Shown here piece after piece: positions 47,177 to 59,484 of a stretch of 64,000 nt of DNA. How positions within the stretch are numbered: the stretch's first letter is position 1; each line of letters begins with the position of its first letter. The position numbers and the translations under genes are program-made. The notes below the pieces were generated by a model. That model was not told where the DNA came from, did no database searches, and worked only from the letters and a program-made list of their open reading frames with translations. The DNA comes from Moniliophthora roreri. Its lineage: Eukaryota > Basidiomycota > Agaricomycetes > Agaricales > Marasmiaceae. The stretch lies in assembly GCA_001466705.2 (NCBI GenBank), contig LATX02000035.1, forward strand, positions 62,001 through 126,000, in the 5' to 3' direction.

Positions 47177-47576
47177 CTCTTGACGTGTTCCTCAAGTTTT
47201 ATGGATCATGGTGACCGGCGGCTTGACCCGAAATGCGAGGGACAGAACGAGAATTACTAAATGGGTTCGTGAAGCTGCTAAGGAGTGTTACGGTGCTCTT
47301 TTCAAATTGCGTGTCGTATACGAGTAGCCTCAGATTGAATTCCTAACCCTTGTGTTCTCGAGATGCTCACTGCTTCACTTAGGATTCGCCGTCAGGTCAT
47401 TGCTATTGTAGCAAGAAACCATGCATGTTCTATCAATAAACGCTATGAACGTTATTATACCTTCTTCGTACATAATACCGTATCGCCGTTCTAATGCCGA
47501 TACCACCCACAATCGTAGTGGTTTACCTGCTGAATGAGGCTGACTGTCCGACAGTTCGTGTAGAAAGAACATATGA

Positions 47577-48104
47577 TCAGACTAGATTCACAACTGCGAC
47601 CCTGTTGGGTACAAGTTGACGCGTCTCAATAACCGTACTCTCTGTTTTTTTGGCGTAACCAAAAAATTCGTAAATCGGAACAGGTAGCGTCAACACCGAA
47701 AGCAGGACTAATCCCCAGAGGAATCGAATGACCCATGCTGCGCCGCACCAAACATTCAATGCGCCTGGATCCGAACCATTTTTGCCTGCAGGAAATTGCG
47801 AGGCAAAATTCTCGAGCCAACCCCTGTCCTGCATGATGGAACCGACGTTTATAATGCCGATAAGCGTCCTATCCTCGCGATCGACGGTGCGGGTGTTATG
47901 GCGGAGGACCCAGTTACTGGTTTCGTCGCGGGCGATTTGGAAGATCCTAGCGTCGCGGCCAAAATAGTCGTCTTCATGGGCGATGATTGCCCAGTGCGGA
48001 TTCAGGCGACCTCGGTGGTCCAAGTGGTGAAAGAGAGCGATCCCAATATTGAGGTTCGGCCGCCCATGGTAAGGGTTGAAGGTGCTGGTGGACATGATGG
48101 ACAT
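47577..48104 (-). CDS. Hypothetical 175-aa protein
   Basis: A single-exon ORF of 175 aa. It starts MSIMSTSTFNPYHGRPNLNI, then IGIALFHHL and NPHWAIIAHEDDYFGRDARI, followed by a stretch with a hydrophobic segment FLWGLVLLSVLTLPVPIYEF that may be a membrane helix near the C-terminus. Short fungal proteins with an 'ALFHH...PHWAI..HE' start are common in Agaricomycetes, but I do not know a function. A second in-frame ATG three codons on is possible. A TATAAAG element lies about 120 bp upstream. Confidence 0.6.
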   Translation of the reverse strand: MSIMSTSTFNPYHGRPNLNIGIALFHHLDHRGRLNPHWAIIAHEDDYFGRDARIFQIARDETSNWVLRHNTRTVDREDRTLIGIINVGSIMQDRGWLENFASQFPAGKNGSDPGALNVWCGAAWVIRFLWGLVLLSVLTLPVPIYEFFGYAKKTESTVIETRQLVPNRVAVVNLV

Positions 48105-48220
48105 GATGAGATAATTCTAAGTTGGAAAGGTCAGTGACGGAGAGAAAATAAGGAATGGAGTATAACTGACGAGGAACTCGTGTCCAAGGACTTGTCGGCT
48201 TGGAGAAGAGCAATCCTGCC

Positions 48221-48227
48221 CTTTATA
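48221..48227 (-). promoter_or_regulatory. TATA-box for the 47577-48104 gene
   Basis: TATAAAG on the minus strand about 117 bp before the ATG, flanked by GC-rich sequence. The distance is long but fits a 5' UTR of about 80-90 bp. Confidence 0.45.
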
Positions 48228-48229
48228 CG

Positions 48230-49129
48230 CAGGGCGTAGTCACGGAGATAGCGTGTGAGTGCCGTGAGCCATGGCCACGGTCATTTCAGCAGGACAAAGG
48301 GAAATATTCCATCTTTGTCCTGAAGTGGAAGCGTGGGGAACACTCAGCTACCATCATTTCATGAAAACAGGTCGCCGATGGCGAAGAGCTTCATTGTTCA
48401 TTGAGGTAGAGAACCCAGCTGCCATGATGGAAGGTTGTAGGATGGCATCTCGGCCAAGGAAAACAATGAAATTATTGTCCTATCAAAGAATTTCATCTGC
48501 AGTTACATAAGTGACTCCGAGTCTTGTTGTATAAGCAATGTACAAAGAGTACTTACTTGGAAGACCAAATTTGTTCTACCAGAGACGCTGGCAGCAATCG
48601 TGATAGTGAGGAACTGGAGGGAAAGCGTTGAAGACACGTCGACGAAGTCCGCCTACCATCCCTGTTAGAAACGACGCTGTACTATACAGCACAATCATGC
48701 CTACTTGCCACTCAACTGATCGCATTCTGTAGCTTGAAAAGCCGGATCTCGGCGCCGTGATTCAAGAGAGAACGACAGCGACGAGAAATTTCGCTTCCTC
48801 GTTGCTATGCAAAGTATCAGCAATTTGACATACAATTTGGAAGCATACATGTACCCGTGCGACCAGTAAGTAGCTTCAACCATCGCACCGAACATGATTG
48901 CCTCAAGTAAGTTGCAAAGTGGGGGTTTACGTGATGATACGAACTGACGTTAACATTGATTGGTCACCTCGGGCTCTCAACCCGAGTCCCACAGCTCAGC
49001 TTCGAAACTCTCCTCGATAGAAGCCTCCTCTAGTGGACTGCATCTCGAGATACACGTGAAACTAGGTCAAGCCAGTTATTTGTCCGAGACCCGAAATTGG
49101 TCTGATGCTTTTGCTCTGAGGACCTGCGT
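48230..49129. other. Intergenic, no gene seen
   Basis: Lies between the hypothetical gene and the 3' end of NACHT 2. Only short overlapping open stretches on both strands. Confidence 0.5.
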
Positions 49130-52100
49130 TCACACGCCCAACGCTGCGAGCATCCAGTTGGTGAAGCACAGTAGCACCAGGACACCTGCCCACAACATCC
49201 CTGAAGGAAGAGCATTTGTGATATCGTCATGCTGGGCCGGAGCTCGGGCAGCCACAGTGTAAAGTGTGTCCTGTACTTCATCAGGTACAAACTCGGTAGC
49301 GACTTGCGTTACTTTCCGAGTGTTCGTGATGATCATTTCCGGAAACTGGGGAAAGCCATCTGCAATACGGTTGTTCTGGATCCTGATATTCTCTTCTTGG
49401 GAACAAGGGGGTACTGGTGTATCTACAAGTTCGACTTGAGGTTCGTTAGCAAACACTACTTATTTTCGGGGCAAAAGAGGTGCTTTACCGTCGGACTCGA
49501 AAGCGTTTCTTATATCAGCACCGAAACGTGGATATCGAGATGGCTGAGGTTGCAATATTTCGGAGGTGTAAAGAGAACCCTGTACTTTGGTTTTTTGACA
49601 TCTAGTCGAGCTAGAAACTACGTCAGCCTGAGGGGTAGACTTCGCTGAACCTTGGGTCGCTGTCTGAGGTTCCGCATCCGTGTCATCGATATAGTCGTGC
49701 GCGATTTGCCCTCGAATCGCTTTGTTGCATCCGCTCGGAGACGTGTCGGGTGCACGGGCCTCGATGGCACTTTTCTGAGGAATTGTATCTGAAAATCGGA
49801 TAGTTAGTAAAAAGATCAGATTAGATATTTCCGGGACGAAATGCCACCCACCATCGGAATTGTTCATTTTCTTCGCGTTTAGGTCTTCGATGTCAAGTGG
49901 TTCCAATCGTCTCCGAGCAGCTTCGGGAGAATCACATTCTGGCTGATTCGATTTTGCAATGCAGCTCATCACAACCCAATGCTTTCGAAGGATCTCGATG
50001 TTACGGGCCGGATTGATTCGAAAGAACAAGTCGTTCCTTTTAGTAGGAACGTTGGCCACGACCCAATGTTCGGGGAGTATGGCAGAAGCGTCAGTCGTGG
50101 TAGGTAGTACCAGCGGTAAGAAGTTTCTATGCGACCCGAGCCGCCCAAATGGGACGTGAGGCCATTCCTGAATTGGTCCATCGGTACCATCGTCAGGACG
50201 AAAGAGGAAGCTTTCCAGGTAGGAGCTCGTCTGGACCGGAGATGTCGGAGCAAGGCCGATGCGAAATCCGGAGAAGAAATATTCCAGCCTAGATATAAAC
50301 GCCTGAGGAGCTCCTTCGAGGGACTAGATCACAAGTCAGGTATTGGCACGATCTACGAGATAAGGACTTCACACACCTGCGCCCATACCATAGCCTGTGC
50401 CCATCTGGATGTCCATGATGACATGTTCTCGGGCGAACGACAAAGTAACATGGCAGCAACAGGATAAGGATCAAACTTGTTCAATCCAGCAAGTAAGTCG
50501 GCGCTTGGTGAAAGAACTTTGACACAGTAATCCGACCAGTATCTAACTGAGAATACTGTCAGATCGTCCTCTTCACCGAGTCTTTTTTGCCAACTTTCAT
50601 ATGCCGTAGCGAATGAAAAGCAATACGGAGGGTAAGATGTCGCAAGGCAGGAAAGCGTGTCAAGGAGGAAGACGGCTATAAGGTCACAGTACTCCGTCCT
50701 TGGCATCCTTGGAGTCCAAAACTCCCCCGACCGAAAGCGGTCCAAGAGAAATTCGGTAAAGGAGGCATGCAAAATGTGTATGTTGGAGCTTTCGTCGTCA
50801 GGTATCCGTAACACGGAGTGAAGCCTGGACAAGAGTGTCTCGACTTCGCCTGCCCTAAGCTTCAGGATGCCCTTAATGAACGTAGAGCGCGGGGGAATCG
50901 GATATAAGCCTGTGTTAGGAAGGGATTTTGTGACAAGAATTCTTAGAACGAGACGAGTTTTATCCCAGTTGGAACATGTCGACAGAATCTGTCGGTATAA
51001 CAGATCTAGTTCCGGATATGGGGAGTCCGGAATATCCTCAGACTGTATCATCAAAATCGTCTTTAAGCGATCCTGAGGTAGATCATCACGAGTATCAATA
51101 TATTTGATGACGGTGACAGCAAAAATAAACTGTCCACTGGCTCTCCAAACGAGAGCACGCATGGCATCTGGGCCAGGCCATGATTCGTCTTCCTCCCGCA
51201 GAGCAGCTCGATGCTTCTTTCGAAGGAGGGCGAATTCGTGTGACAGGAATCTTTCGATATCACAATCTGATTCAGACTTGTGCCCTAAGAATCGGATCGT
51301 TGTATCTGAGATTGGGAGGCATTCGAGTCTCGAAGTGAAAGATGCGAGGTGGAAGCCGTCACGGATGTGGGGCTCGGGGCGGCTGCATACAAGGAGTATG
51401 AAGGGGAATGGCTCGGTGGAGAAGGAGATTGTATCGCTGATGAACCTCAGCAACCTCTCTTGAGATCCTGGAACAGCACATTCATCAAGTCCATCGATGA
51501 CGATGAGATTCGGAAGTTGTTGTCGCTGGGCTGGTTTCAATTTCGCAAATGGCTCGAGTAGCAATTTTCGAAACTGGTTTTCGAAGGTGGTGTGGAAAAT
51601 ATTTGGATCAGCCCGAATAGCCTCGATGATCAAAGGGCCGACGACGTCTCGAAAGGAGTTGGACGTGCAGAATTGGTACGCTATGGTTGCAACGAATCGA
51701 TCCAACCTGTCGCGAGTTCCGTCGTTTCGGGAGAAGAAAAAGGCTGCAGCCAATCTCGTGGTAGCGTAATCCTCTGACAACTTCTGGGCAATGGCCGACT
51801 TTCCTACGCCAGCAGAACCATGAAGCCAGTAGACTAGGGTAGTCTTCGAATTGCCCTCAATCCACCTGCTTAACCTGTCCAGGACTGTTACGCGGGTGTT
51901 TGGATGGCATCTCGGAGGAGGGGAACGTTGTTCTGCATTGTAGCCCGCACTCTCGGCAGCACGCGCTGCGAGGGATTGAAGTATGCTCGTATCACCTGCA
52001 ATCAGCGAGCGAGTGATGAGTATCAAAGGATCCAGCGGAGCTCCGAACGAACACTCACCAGCAGAACTGAAGTTATAGATTGTGGTGCTCGCGCTATTTT

Positions 52101-52167
52101 GATCACCGTGGACCACGTTATGAGCTCCTCCACGAATCTTAACTCCACTAGGGCTATTGAAAGCCAT
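49130..52167 (-). CDS. NACHT ATPase 2 with C-terminal membrane anchor
   Basis: Exons 52059-52167, 50377-51995, 49852-50323, 49489-49788 and 49130-49422 give 930 aa. The N-terminus has VKIRGGAHNVVHGDQNSAST. Walker A GSAGVGKSA is at about 96-104 and Walker B LIVIDGLDEC follows, then VCSRPEP. The shared C-terminal module (GAPQAFISRLEYFFSGF, ILPEHWVVANV) is followed by a low-complexity extension of about 250 residues that the paralogs lack. It ends in a single hydrophobic segment, GMLWAGVLVLLCFTNWML, with almost nothing after it. That layout fits a tail-anchored membrane protein with the ATPase in the cytosol. The first exon is 109 bp, as in NACHT 1. Splice choice for the last two introns is the least certain part. 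Confidence 0.82.
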
Positions 52168-53183
52168 ACTGGAAGAATTCGTCGAGCAACGACAGAGAAG
52201 GATATCGAAGTCTCAAACAGGGTTGAGCGACAATAAGAAAACTATGCCCGAACTGTGTGAGCATTCCTCCTATCAAGGGTGCTGATTGATAAACCTGGCC
52301 AATATTCAATGTTCGAAGCTAGTTAAGCTTCTCCTTTTTGGGACAGTATCTAACGGATCCCAATCCCGTTTGATAAGGAGATGGGAATCCACGAGCTGAC
52401 TTTTTTGTGCATTTTCGTGCGAAGAGAAGTAGTTGCAGTAAGCTGACACCAAGTCAATGCCCTGGATTGTGCGATTAGTGCGCCAACGTGATGGTGGTTG
52501 AATTGATCGAGCAACGCGATTAGCGCCCGGTCTTGTCCTGCTGACGCTTTTTTCAGTCACAACCTACTGAACCCCAAAACCATTTTGGCAACTCTAGTCT
52601 TCTCCAAACCCCCGCGGCTTCAGAAGAACGCAGAAAGATGTTAGCTTATTAGGGTGCGTATTCTGTGCCCCTTATCAGCTATTTACTCGACCTAAGAACG
52701 CGAGCAGGAACAAGGTCCTAATAGTAAATCTCCTGCATTCGTTGGATCTGGAAGAGAGTTCCAGACTAAGAAGGATTGTTGGCAAAGATAGAACAGATTG
52801 CTGTATACCTGCTTCTTGATGTTGGTACGTCCAATTCATACAATCTTTCACTATGCATATCTGGATTCCGACCGCGACACACCAGTTCCTATCATACCAG
52901 CTATGCACACAGGCTTTACCAGACAAACGGAGATGCCATTATAGGAGAAGGCGAAAGGACCGCAGAACCGAAGGTCAATAATGAAGATGTCAACGGCTAC
53001 GGCCTCAATGGTGACGCCGGCCACCAGGAGCTTGGCGTATCCAAAAGCTGGTTTTCCCTTACGTTCCTAACCCCATCTCACGATGTCAAACTCTCAATAC
53101 AGCTGCTCACCCTTCAACGCCCTGCCTGCAATTCATTGTGAAGGCGACAAGGCGATTTTGCGAACGCTTCGCATATTTGCTAG
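52168..53183. other. Intergenic, no confident gene
   Basis: Includes the upstream region of NACHT 2. An open stretch at 52776-53141 on the plus strand is unrecognised. Confidence 0.45.
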
Positions 53184-53965
53184 ATGAAGCTAGGACCTCG
53201 GAGCGATAAGGAACGACTCTGGATAGCCAGACTCGCAATTCCGATTCGGCAGATATCAATTGACCGCGAAAATGCTTTGTTCCTAGCTTTTGTGGAAGAC
53301 CGAATACGTCAGGTTATGGGTACATTCTTTCGTTCTTTCTTACCTTCCTCCCACTTCCTCGTACTCTCAACTACCCTTACGAAAGCTTATAGACTCCATG
53401 CTCCAGCTCCTCTACTAACCACCTGGGGGAGTACGCCAAATATCCCCTCAACTCCTGAAACCATGTCCAACGGCGAATACGTCAACCTAATCACCCACCT
53501 CAAGTCCCGGGAATGGAGAAGAATGACGTTCGGGTTTCAAGGGAGTATTCCCATTCCTATGGATCCGTCACGCCCCCTACCTATTCCCATCGATCGATAC
53601 TAAACGCACAGAACGCATCCTCCAGTACCTCCAACCCGACTGCGCTCGCCTCGGAATGTGGAACATACCGATTTTTCCGTTATCAAGAAAAAGGGAGGAG
53701 TCATCCGAGGAGAAAGCTTCTAAGAAGGAGCTCAAAGACTCCAGGGCGGCCAAATCAGACGGGGACGAACGCTCAACTAGATGCACAAATGGACGTTGAG
53801 AGTGGTAACGAAAACGAGGCTCAGTTGGAATGTGATAGAGCTCATACGCATCCTGATGTACGCACTCCCTTTGTCTCTTCTTCGAGAGCTGACCGGCTTG
53901 ACGCGGCGTCGCTACTCCCTCATACATACAGCAAACCACCGTACTGCGAACACGACACACGCTAG
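53184..53965 (+). pseudogene. Possible R3H-associated protein, probably broken
   Basis: The first frame opens at 53184 and contains KSREWRRMTFGFQGSIPIPM, ending in a stop at about 53603. A second frame carries on with TGTNAQLDAQMDVESGNENE to 53965, and a third gives ERILQYLQPD close to the stop. The 'REWRRMTFGFQG' stretch reminds me of fungal proteins with an R3H-associated N-terminal domain, but this is from memory and weak. An intron ending CTAAACGCACAG near 53611 could join two frames; otherwise there are frameshifts. The function is not established. Confidence 0.3.
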
Positions 53966-54640
53966 TCTCGCCAAGTATTTATCACGAGGGAGGAGACGGT
54001 ATTTGTGGACATCATTCGGCAGGTATGCTCCTTCCCTTTTATCTTTCGTGTCTGCTGCGACGAACTATGCTAATTAAGACATTTAGTAGTCGGAACACAG
54101 TATTCACTTTGTTGACAATGGTGGTTGCCATGATACACTTTTGCACGAAGAGACGGGGGGAGTATAGGGGAACTGATGGGCTACTAACGTAGTCACTATG
54201 ACTCGAAGTAACAGAATGAGATAGTGTGAGGTTATGAGCAACGTCCATGAAAGGAAGTGTTTTATTAGCGAAATGTAATCAGAAACCAGAGTACGGAAGG
54301 TGGTGGTGCAACTGTACAATCATAGCTCCGTTTTGGTGTGGTTATCTGCTCGACCTTGTTCGTCCCTAGCCAAGGGGTGCCAGTGCTGTCTCGTATCGTA
54401 CCCTTTAGGACGTTTTTCGAAAATTCGTAATCCAGTTGCCAGGCATATGGGATTATGGATGGGGAATGGGGCTCTGGAAAATGTCGGAAGCTGGCAACAG
54501 TATGGGTGTACATGGCCGCGAAGAAGACAGGAGGGCGTTCCAGGCAATTCTCTTCGACCACAGTTCAGGATGCGGAGCCCTCAACCGCGGCGGTGGTCGG
54601 GACTGTATGCTTCTCAGCATCGTCTTCAGCACTGCCCTTA
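53966..54640. other. Intergenic, no confident gene
   Basis: 3' flank of NACHT 3. A minus-strand open stretch at 54265-54561 (VFFAAMYTHTVASF) could be a further exon of NACHT 3 but lacks a supported junction. Confidence 0.4.
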
Positions 54641-56828
54641 TCACTCTTTGGAATTGCGAATATGGCTCTTGGAATGGGATATTCTGGTGCTTGTCCTCAG
54701 CACCTTTCCATTTCTATCTGTTATGCGCGTCACATTCACGCTGTACTGTAAGCCGGAATTGCGGAAGGTGGCATCAAAAGCAATGTGGGCCACGAGCCAA
54801 TTCTCGGGAAGAATACTGGTGTCCATGGCAGGGGGAAGAACCAGGAAAGCTTTAGGGGGTCCGCGCATTAACATAGATCCAAACAATGCCTTTTCCAGCT
54901 CCAAGGTTGTCCGTGGATGAGGTTCCGGGGCGAGGCCAATGTGGAATCCGGAGAAGAACGATTCCAACCTTGAAATAAATTTTTTAGGAGCTCTTTCCCC
55001 AAGAAACTGGTTCAATAATCAGGTAACAATACAATTAAGGAAAGGAAAATACAGACCTGTGCCCACTTCAAAGACTTATTCCACAGCATTTCCCATGACC
55101 ATACGCCTGGCGTACGCTTAATTAGCATAGTGAGCACAGAATAAGGATCAAATTCGTCCAACGCAACGAGTAAGTCATCACTTGGCGACCCGACTATTCG
55201 GGTGCAATAATGTGACCAGTGGTCAAGTGCGAAGGGCATCAGACCCGTCTTAGCACCATCAATTTTGTCCTGCCAAATTTCAAACGATGCAAGGAACGAT
55301 TGGCGTGGCATGCAATATGGCGGGTAGTCTCGCGTGTAGGAAGAGAATTCCCGAAGCAGCAGCGCGCCTACGAGGTCCCAGTATTCCATCAGAGACATCA
55401 CTGGAGTGTGATACTCTCCTGAGCGTGTGCTGTCCAGGAGGAACTCGGCAAAGGAGGCATGTAAAATATGCACAGCGTCCCAACTTTTGTGGTGTTGTGG
55501 CGGTATGTATATCATTGAATGTAACCTAGACAAAGATGTTTCCACCTCACCTACTCTCAGCTTCAAAAGTGCCGCAATAATGGATTTCGATCGAAAGGAG
55601 GGAGTAGAGAGGTACCAGTTGGTGCGTGTGAATCCATAAGGCCGGAAGTCAGGAGTGACAAGTAGTCTCAGAATCGGACGAACCCGATCCCAATTGGGAT
55701 ACATCGACAGAATTTGTCGGTATAGTAGATCCAAGTCAGGGTATGGAGAGTCCAGAACGCCGCCAGGCTGCACTGTCAAAATTGTCTTCAACCGATCCTG
55801 GGGTAGCTCGTCCCGATTATCGATATACTTGATGACGGTGGCAGCGAAGATGAACTGTCCACAGGCTCTCCGGACAAGTGCCCAGATTGCGCCTTCACCA
55901 GGCCATGACTCGTCCTCCTCCTGCAGAGCAGCGCGATATTTCTTTCGAAGACGGGCAAATTCCTCTACGAGATATTTCTGGATATCCTTATACGCATATG
56001 AGATTGAGAGGCGTTTGAGATTAGATGCAAAACCTGCATCGTCAAAACCATCAACAATTGTAGGCTCGGGACGACTGCAGATGAGGAAAATAAAGGGGAA
56101 TGAGGCAGAGAAAGCAATGGCGCCACCGATGATCATCAGTAGCCTCTCTTGGGATGGAATATAAACACATTCGTCAAGCCCGTCCACGACTATGAGATTA
56201 GGGAGTTGTTGTCGCTGCGCTGGTGTCAATTTCGAAAATGGCTCAAGGAGCAATCTAAGGAACTGATTTTCGACAGAGGTGTCGAAGATCCTGGGATTCG
56301 AACGAATGGCTTCGAGGATAAGGGGACCGACGACATCTCGAAGAGTGTCTGACGTGCAGAACTGGTATGCAATTGTGGCAACAAATGAATCCAGTTCATT
56401 ACGAGTTGCATCATTCCGCGAAAAGAAGAAAGCCGCAGCCAGTTTTGTACTGGCGTACTTCTCCGACAGCGTCTGGGCGATTGCAGACTTTCCTACCCCA
56501 ACGGGGCCATGGAGCCAGTAAACTCTCGTGCTCTTCGAATCGTCTTCAATCCATTTGCTCAGTGCTTCGAGAACCTTTACGCGGGTACCCGGATGACATT
56601 TGGGCGGAGGGAAACGTTGCCCTGCGTTATAAGCTGCATTCCCGGAAGCACGTCCCGCAAGGAATCGGAGTACGTCGTCTGTGGTGGATGATGAGTAACT
56701 AGGTAGACTATGCCAGTAATCAAACACGCACCAGGAGCACTAAAGTGGTTATTCTGCACACCATGGATTACATTGAAGGTTCCTCCAGAAATATCAAAGT
56801 CTCTGGCACTATGGAACGCCCCAGCCAT
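54641..56828 (-). CDS. NACHT ATPase 3 (NLR-like)
   Basis: Exons 56732-56828, 55057-56678 and 54641-55006 give 694 aa. The N-terminus has FDISGGTFNVIHGVQNNH, almost identical to NACHT 1. PPPKCHPGTR precedes the NACHT domain with Walker A GPVGVGKSA at about 90-98, where Ser-Ala is replaced by Pro-Val, and Walker B LIVVDGLDEC. The shared C-terminal module has RLESFFSGFHIGLAPEP and SILPENWLVA. The protein stops soon after, with no acidic tail or membrane segment. It is closer to NACHT 1 than to NACHT 2 in sequence and exon layout. Same strand and adjacency suggest local duplication. CpG content is normal throughout. Role in self/non-self recognition is inferred from the family. Confidence 0.88.
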
Positions 56829-57841
56829 GAGGATAAGGGGGTCGGGGGATGGCGTCGAAGGGGCAGATCGCTGAGGTCGCCAGGAGACGCAACATGACAC
56901 CTACATCGCATGTGCACGAGGATGCCACGTTAAACGTCAGATCTGTCAGGATGTCGGTGATTAGGCGTCCTATCCTGACTGTAAAGCTGGTTTGATTTGG
57001 TACTTGTCCGCGCGTGTGGAGCGAAATAGCGGAGTATACGAATGACCGCCAGTTCTGATTAAGTTGCGAATTACTCCGCGGGGTGTATTACGCACCTTGT
57101 TCGGAAAGTCGTGCCTGGTTTAGTATTTGAAATGCCGTATCTAGTGTCGCGATCAAAGAGGAGTCATTCGGTCACGGTTGTAGGGTTGTAGCCTTGTAGG
57201 AGTGTCAAGCATGATGAGAACGGAAAGGTGGTGAAGTTGCTACTCAGCATTACGGTTGCGTATGGAATACTGACTTTCGCTGCATCATATCAGTAATTCA
57301 ATATACGACGAGTATCGGAATACTTACATTCAACACCTTGAGCAGCTGAGCTTGAGGGCGCGCTTGAACTTTCATGATTTCTCACCCTACTCAGGTCCGA
57401 ATCACCACCATCTTTGGCATCGTCCGAGATCTCCCAGCCCGGCTTGCCCTTTGAGTCCCATGATCCACATTTTGTAGGAGGTAATTGTCGTTGAGATTAC
57501 AAGTCCGAGTTTACGAGGACTTCGTCTTCTTCTGTCAGTTTTTTTCCTTATACGGAAGGTATAAGATGGTTTTGTTTGGCTCGTTTCGTCGTTCGGCTTC
57601 GCTCTCATCATCGGTTAGCTACAACGCCTGGACGCCAGAAAACGGACTCGTACTTGCCATCGGACCCTGATAGCCCACTGCAGCAAGTAGCGTGTAAAAA
57701 TGTATTTGGGAGAATAAGTAAAATATGTTCGTAGTGATGGTAAATGATCAACAATCGCGACTGCGACCACAGGCTACTATCGGACTCGTCACTGGTTCGT
57801 GTACGAACACAATGAGATGCGGATAAGCATTCGCATTCGAC
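56829..57841. other. Intergenic, possible small exon
   Basis: No confident gene. A minus-strand open stretch at about 57329-57480 reads GKPGWEISDDAKDGGDSD then SSSAPSSSAAQGVE and is followed by GTAAGT, so it may be an exon of an unrecognised gene. Confidence 0.35.
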
Positions 57842-58114
57842 TCAGACTTGGGCTGGAGCCAGGGACATCTGTACATTGCCGACCATTGTTAGTATCACAC
57901 CTGTCCACTTGATAAGTAATTCAGCAACATACCGGATCCTCCAGTTCCTCTCCGCCTTTTCCATCATCTCTTCCCGGGCTTCTATCAGCTCCTCTGCGGT
58001 TGTGCCCTCCTCCATCTGCTTCCGAACACTTTTGTAATAGTCGACGAGAAGTGATCGAATACTGAGGGGTTTGTATGATTCCAGGAGTCGTTGAGGAAGT
58101 AAGGAGTCAATGAG
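57842..58114 (-). CDS. Unassigned open segment, possible 3' exon
   Basis: 90 codons, open and rich in charged residues: RSLLVDYYKSVRKQMEEGTT then AEELIEAREEMMEKAERNW, which would form a helix or coiled coil. There is no ATG at the start, and an in-frame stop lies just upstream, so if real it is a terminal exon needing an acceptor near 58114. Not recognised. Confidence 0.3.
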   Translation of the reverse strand, partial: LIDSLLPQRLLESYKPLSIRSLLVDYYKSVRKQMEEGTTAEELIEAREEMMEKAERNWRIRYVAELLIKWTGVILTMVGNVQMSLAPAQV

Positions 58115-58150
58115 TCAATGCCTTGCGTTAAGAGGTTGAGCGGCTGCCAC

Positions 58151-58409
58151 ATGGCATCGAGACCCTCAAAAGCCCGACGCTATATCTTCATGGGCTACGG
58201 CTACGATACCTATGCAGTCTACAGCGGCTACGAAGTTTCCCCAGAAGCCTTTATCAAATTTGTTGCAAGTCTTCCCCTCCCAGTCGATTATAACAGGAAA
58301 GGCGAGCGGCGAGCTTGCCAAACGCGTCTCCGGATATGATTTGTGGAATCTCCGTTTGCCGCCACAAGATACTTGGCGCCAGTGGTTAGAAGCGAGTGCT
58401 CCAAACTAG
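58151..58409 (+). pseudogene. Small unknown ORF with a frame change
   Basis: Begins MASRPSKARRYIFMGYGYDT and continues to SLPLPVDY. A second frame then carries KASGELAKRVSGYDLWNL to a stop at 58407. The composition of both parts looks coding, so a single frameshift near 58295 is the simplest reading. No family recognised. Confidence 0.35.
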
Positions 58410-58795
58410 CTCGTCCTCCTTTCCCCTTCCTTTTGCTGACTTGCTACCCCAGTGCGCTACAAATCCGAAGAGGTTCGGCAGCTCCTAACTCCGCTTATTG
58501 AGAAAGTCGACAAGCGTTTTTTTTTTTTCTCTGTTCGGGGTGTGTAGTATCACAGATATGGGCAGCTTGAGCGGAAAGGTGAAAACCGGCACATCTGGAT
58601 AGAGACCGACGTTGATAGAGCAAAACTTTAGGCATTCGTAAAGTATGTGCGAACCAAGGGTGCGTTGCCAGTTCCAGTTCCGGCTTCCAAGTAGCAAGAA
58701 GAGACGTAAAAAAATTCCCAGCAATTTGCATTTTTAATCACATTCACTATTGCGCGTTATTAAGTATCGTGTTTGACTTTGAAGTTTCTCGAGCC

Positions 58796-59077
58796 ATGTC
58801 GGATGAAAGGCGTTGGCTGTTGGCTGGCATGTTCTTTGCGGGAATGAATCGGCTTGCCTGGTACATCGTGTGGCTGGGATCGAGTACTAAATGGCAAACG
58901 GAATGTAAGGCCCAATATGAAACTATCGATGTGCGAAAGGCTGTAATACACCTCATTGTTGTGTACGGCCCTGTGAAAGTCTTCCATTCAACTCCTCCAT
59001 CTTGGTGTCGCAACGTGCCCTGCGAAATGATGCTCTATAACGCATATCCGGAACGACGCGATTTCCAAGAAGAATAA
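58796..59077 (+). CDS. Weak hypothetical ORF (93 aa)
   Basis: MSDERRWLLAGMFFAGMNRL start, with a central hydrophobic stretch. The opposite strand is equally open (58747-59013), so either or neither may be coding. The stretches 58410-58795 and 59078-59484 hold nothing I can name. Confidence 0.2.
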   Translation: MSDERRWLLAGMFFAGMNRLAWYIVWLGSSTKWQTECKAQYETIDVRKAVIHLIVVYGPVKVFHSTPPSWCRNVPCEMMLYNAYPERRDFQEE

Positions 59078-59484
59078 TGTGCGAAAGGTCATGAAAACTC
59101 ACCATACGGCCGCTGCCCGCTCCTTCAATCCCTTTCCGCCGCAGAAAAGTAGAGCGGCAGTTCCGCTGGGAAACGTCGTCCTACAGTAATCCCTAACCAA
59201 CTACGCATCCACTTGAGAAAACGGAATAATGGAAGAATGAACGCGGTAATGGTGCCAAGTAGCGGTTAAGTTGGTTCAAACTCGCGGCCTCGGCGCTTAA
59301 CGCCCCGCCCGGCTGAACTCCAATCTATGATCTACAACGTCTGCACGACAAGCGTATTTAATAATCTACTACATAATTACAGCAAGTGGTACACTTTTTA
59401 GATTTCTTTCCATCTACTTCAGTCACTTCCTTCCTCGTTCCCATGATCAACGTTCGAAAGCAATGATGACGATGTATGCACAGC

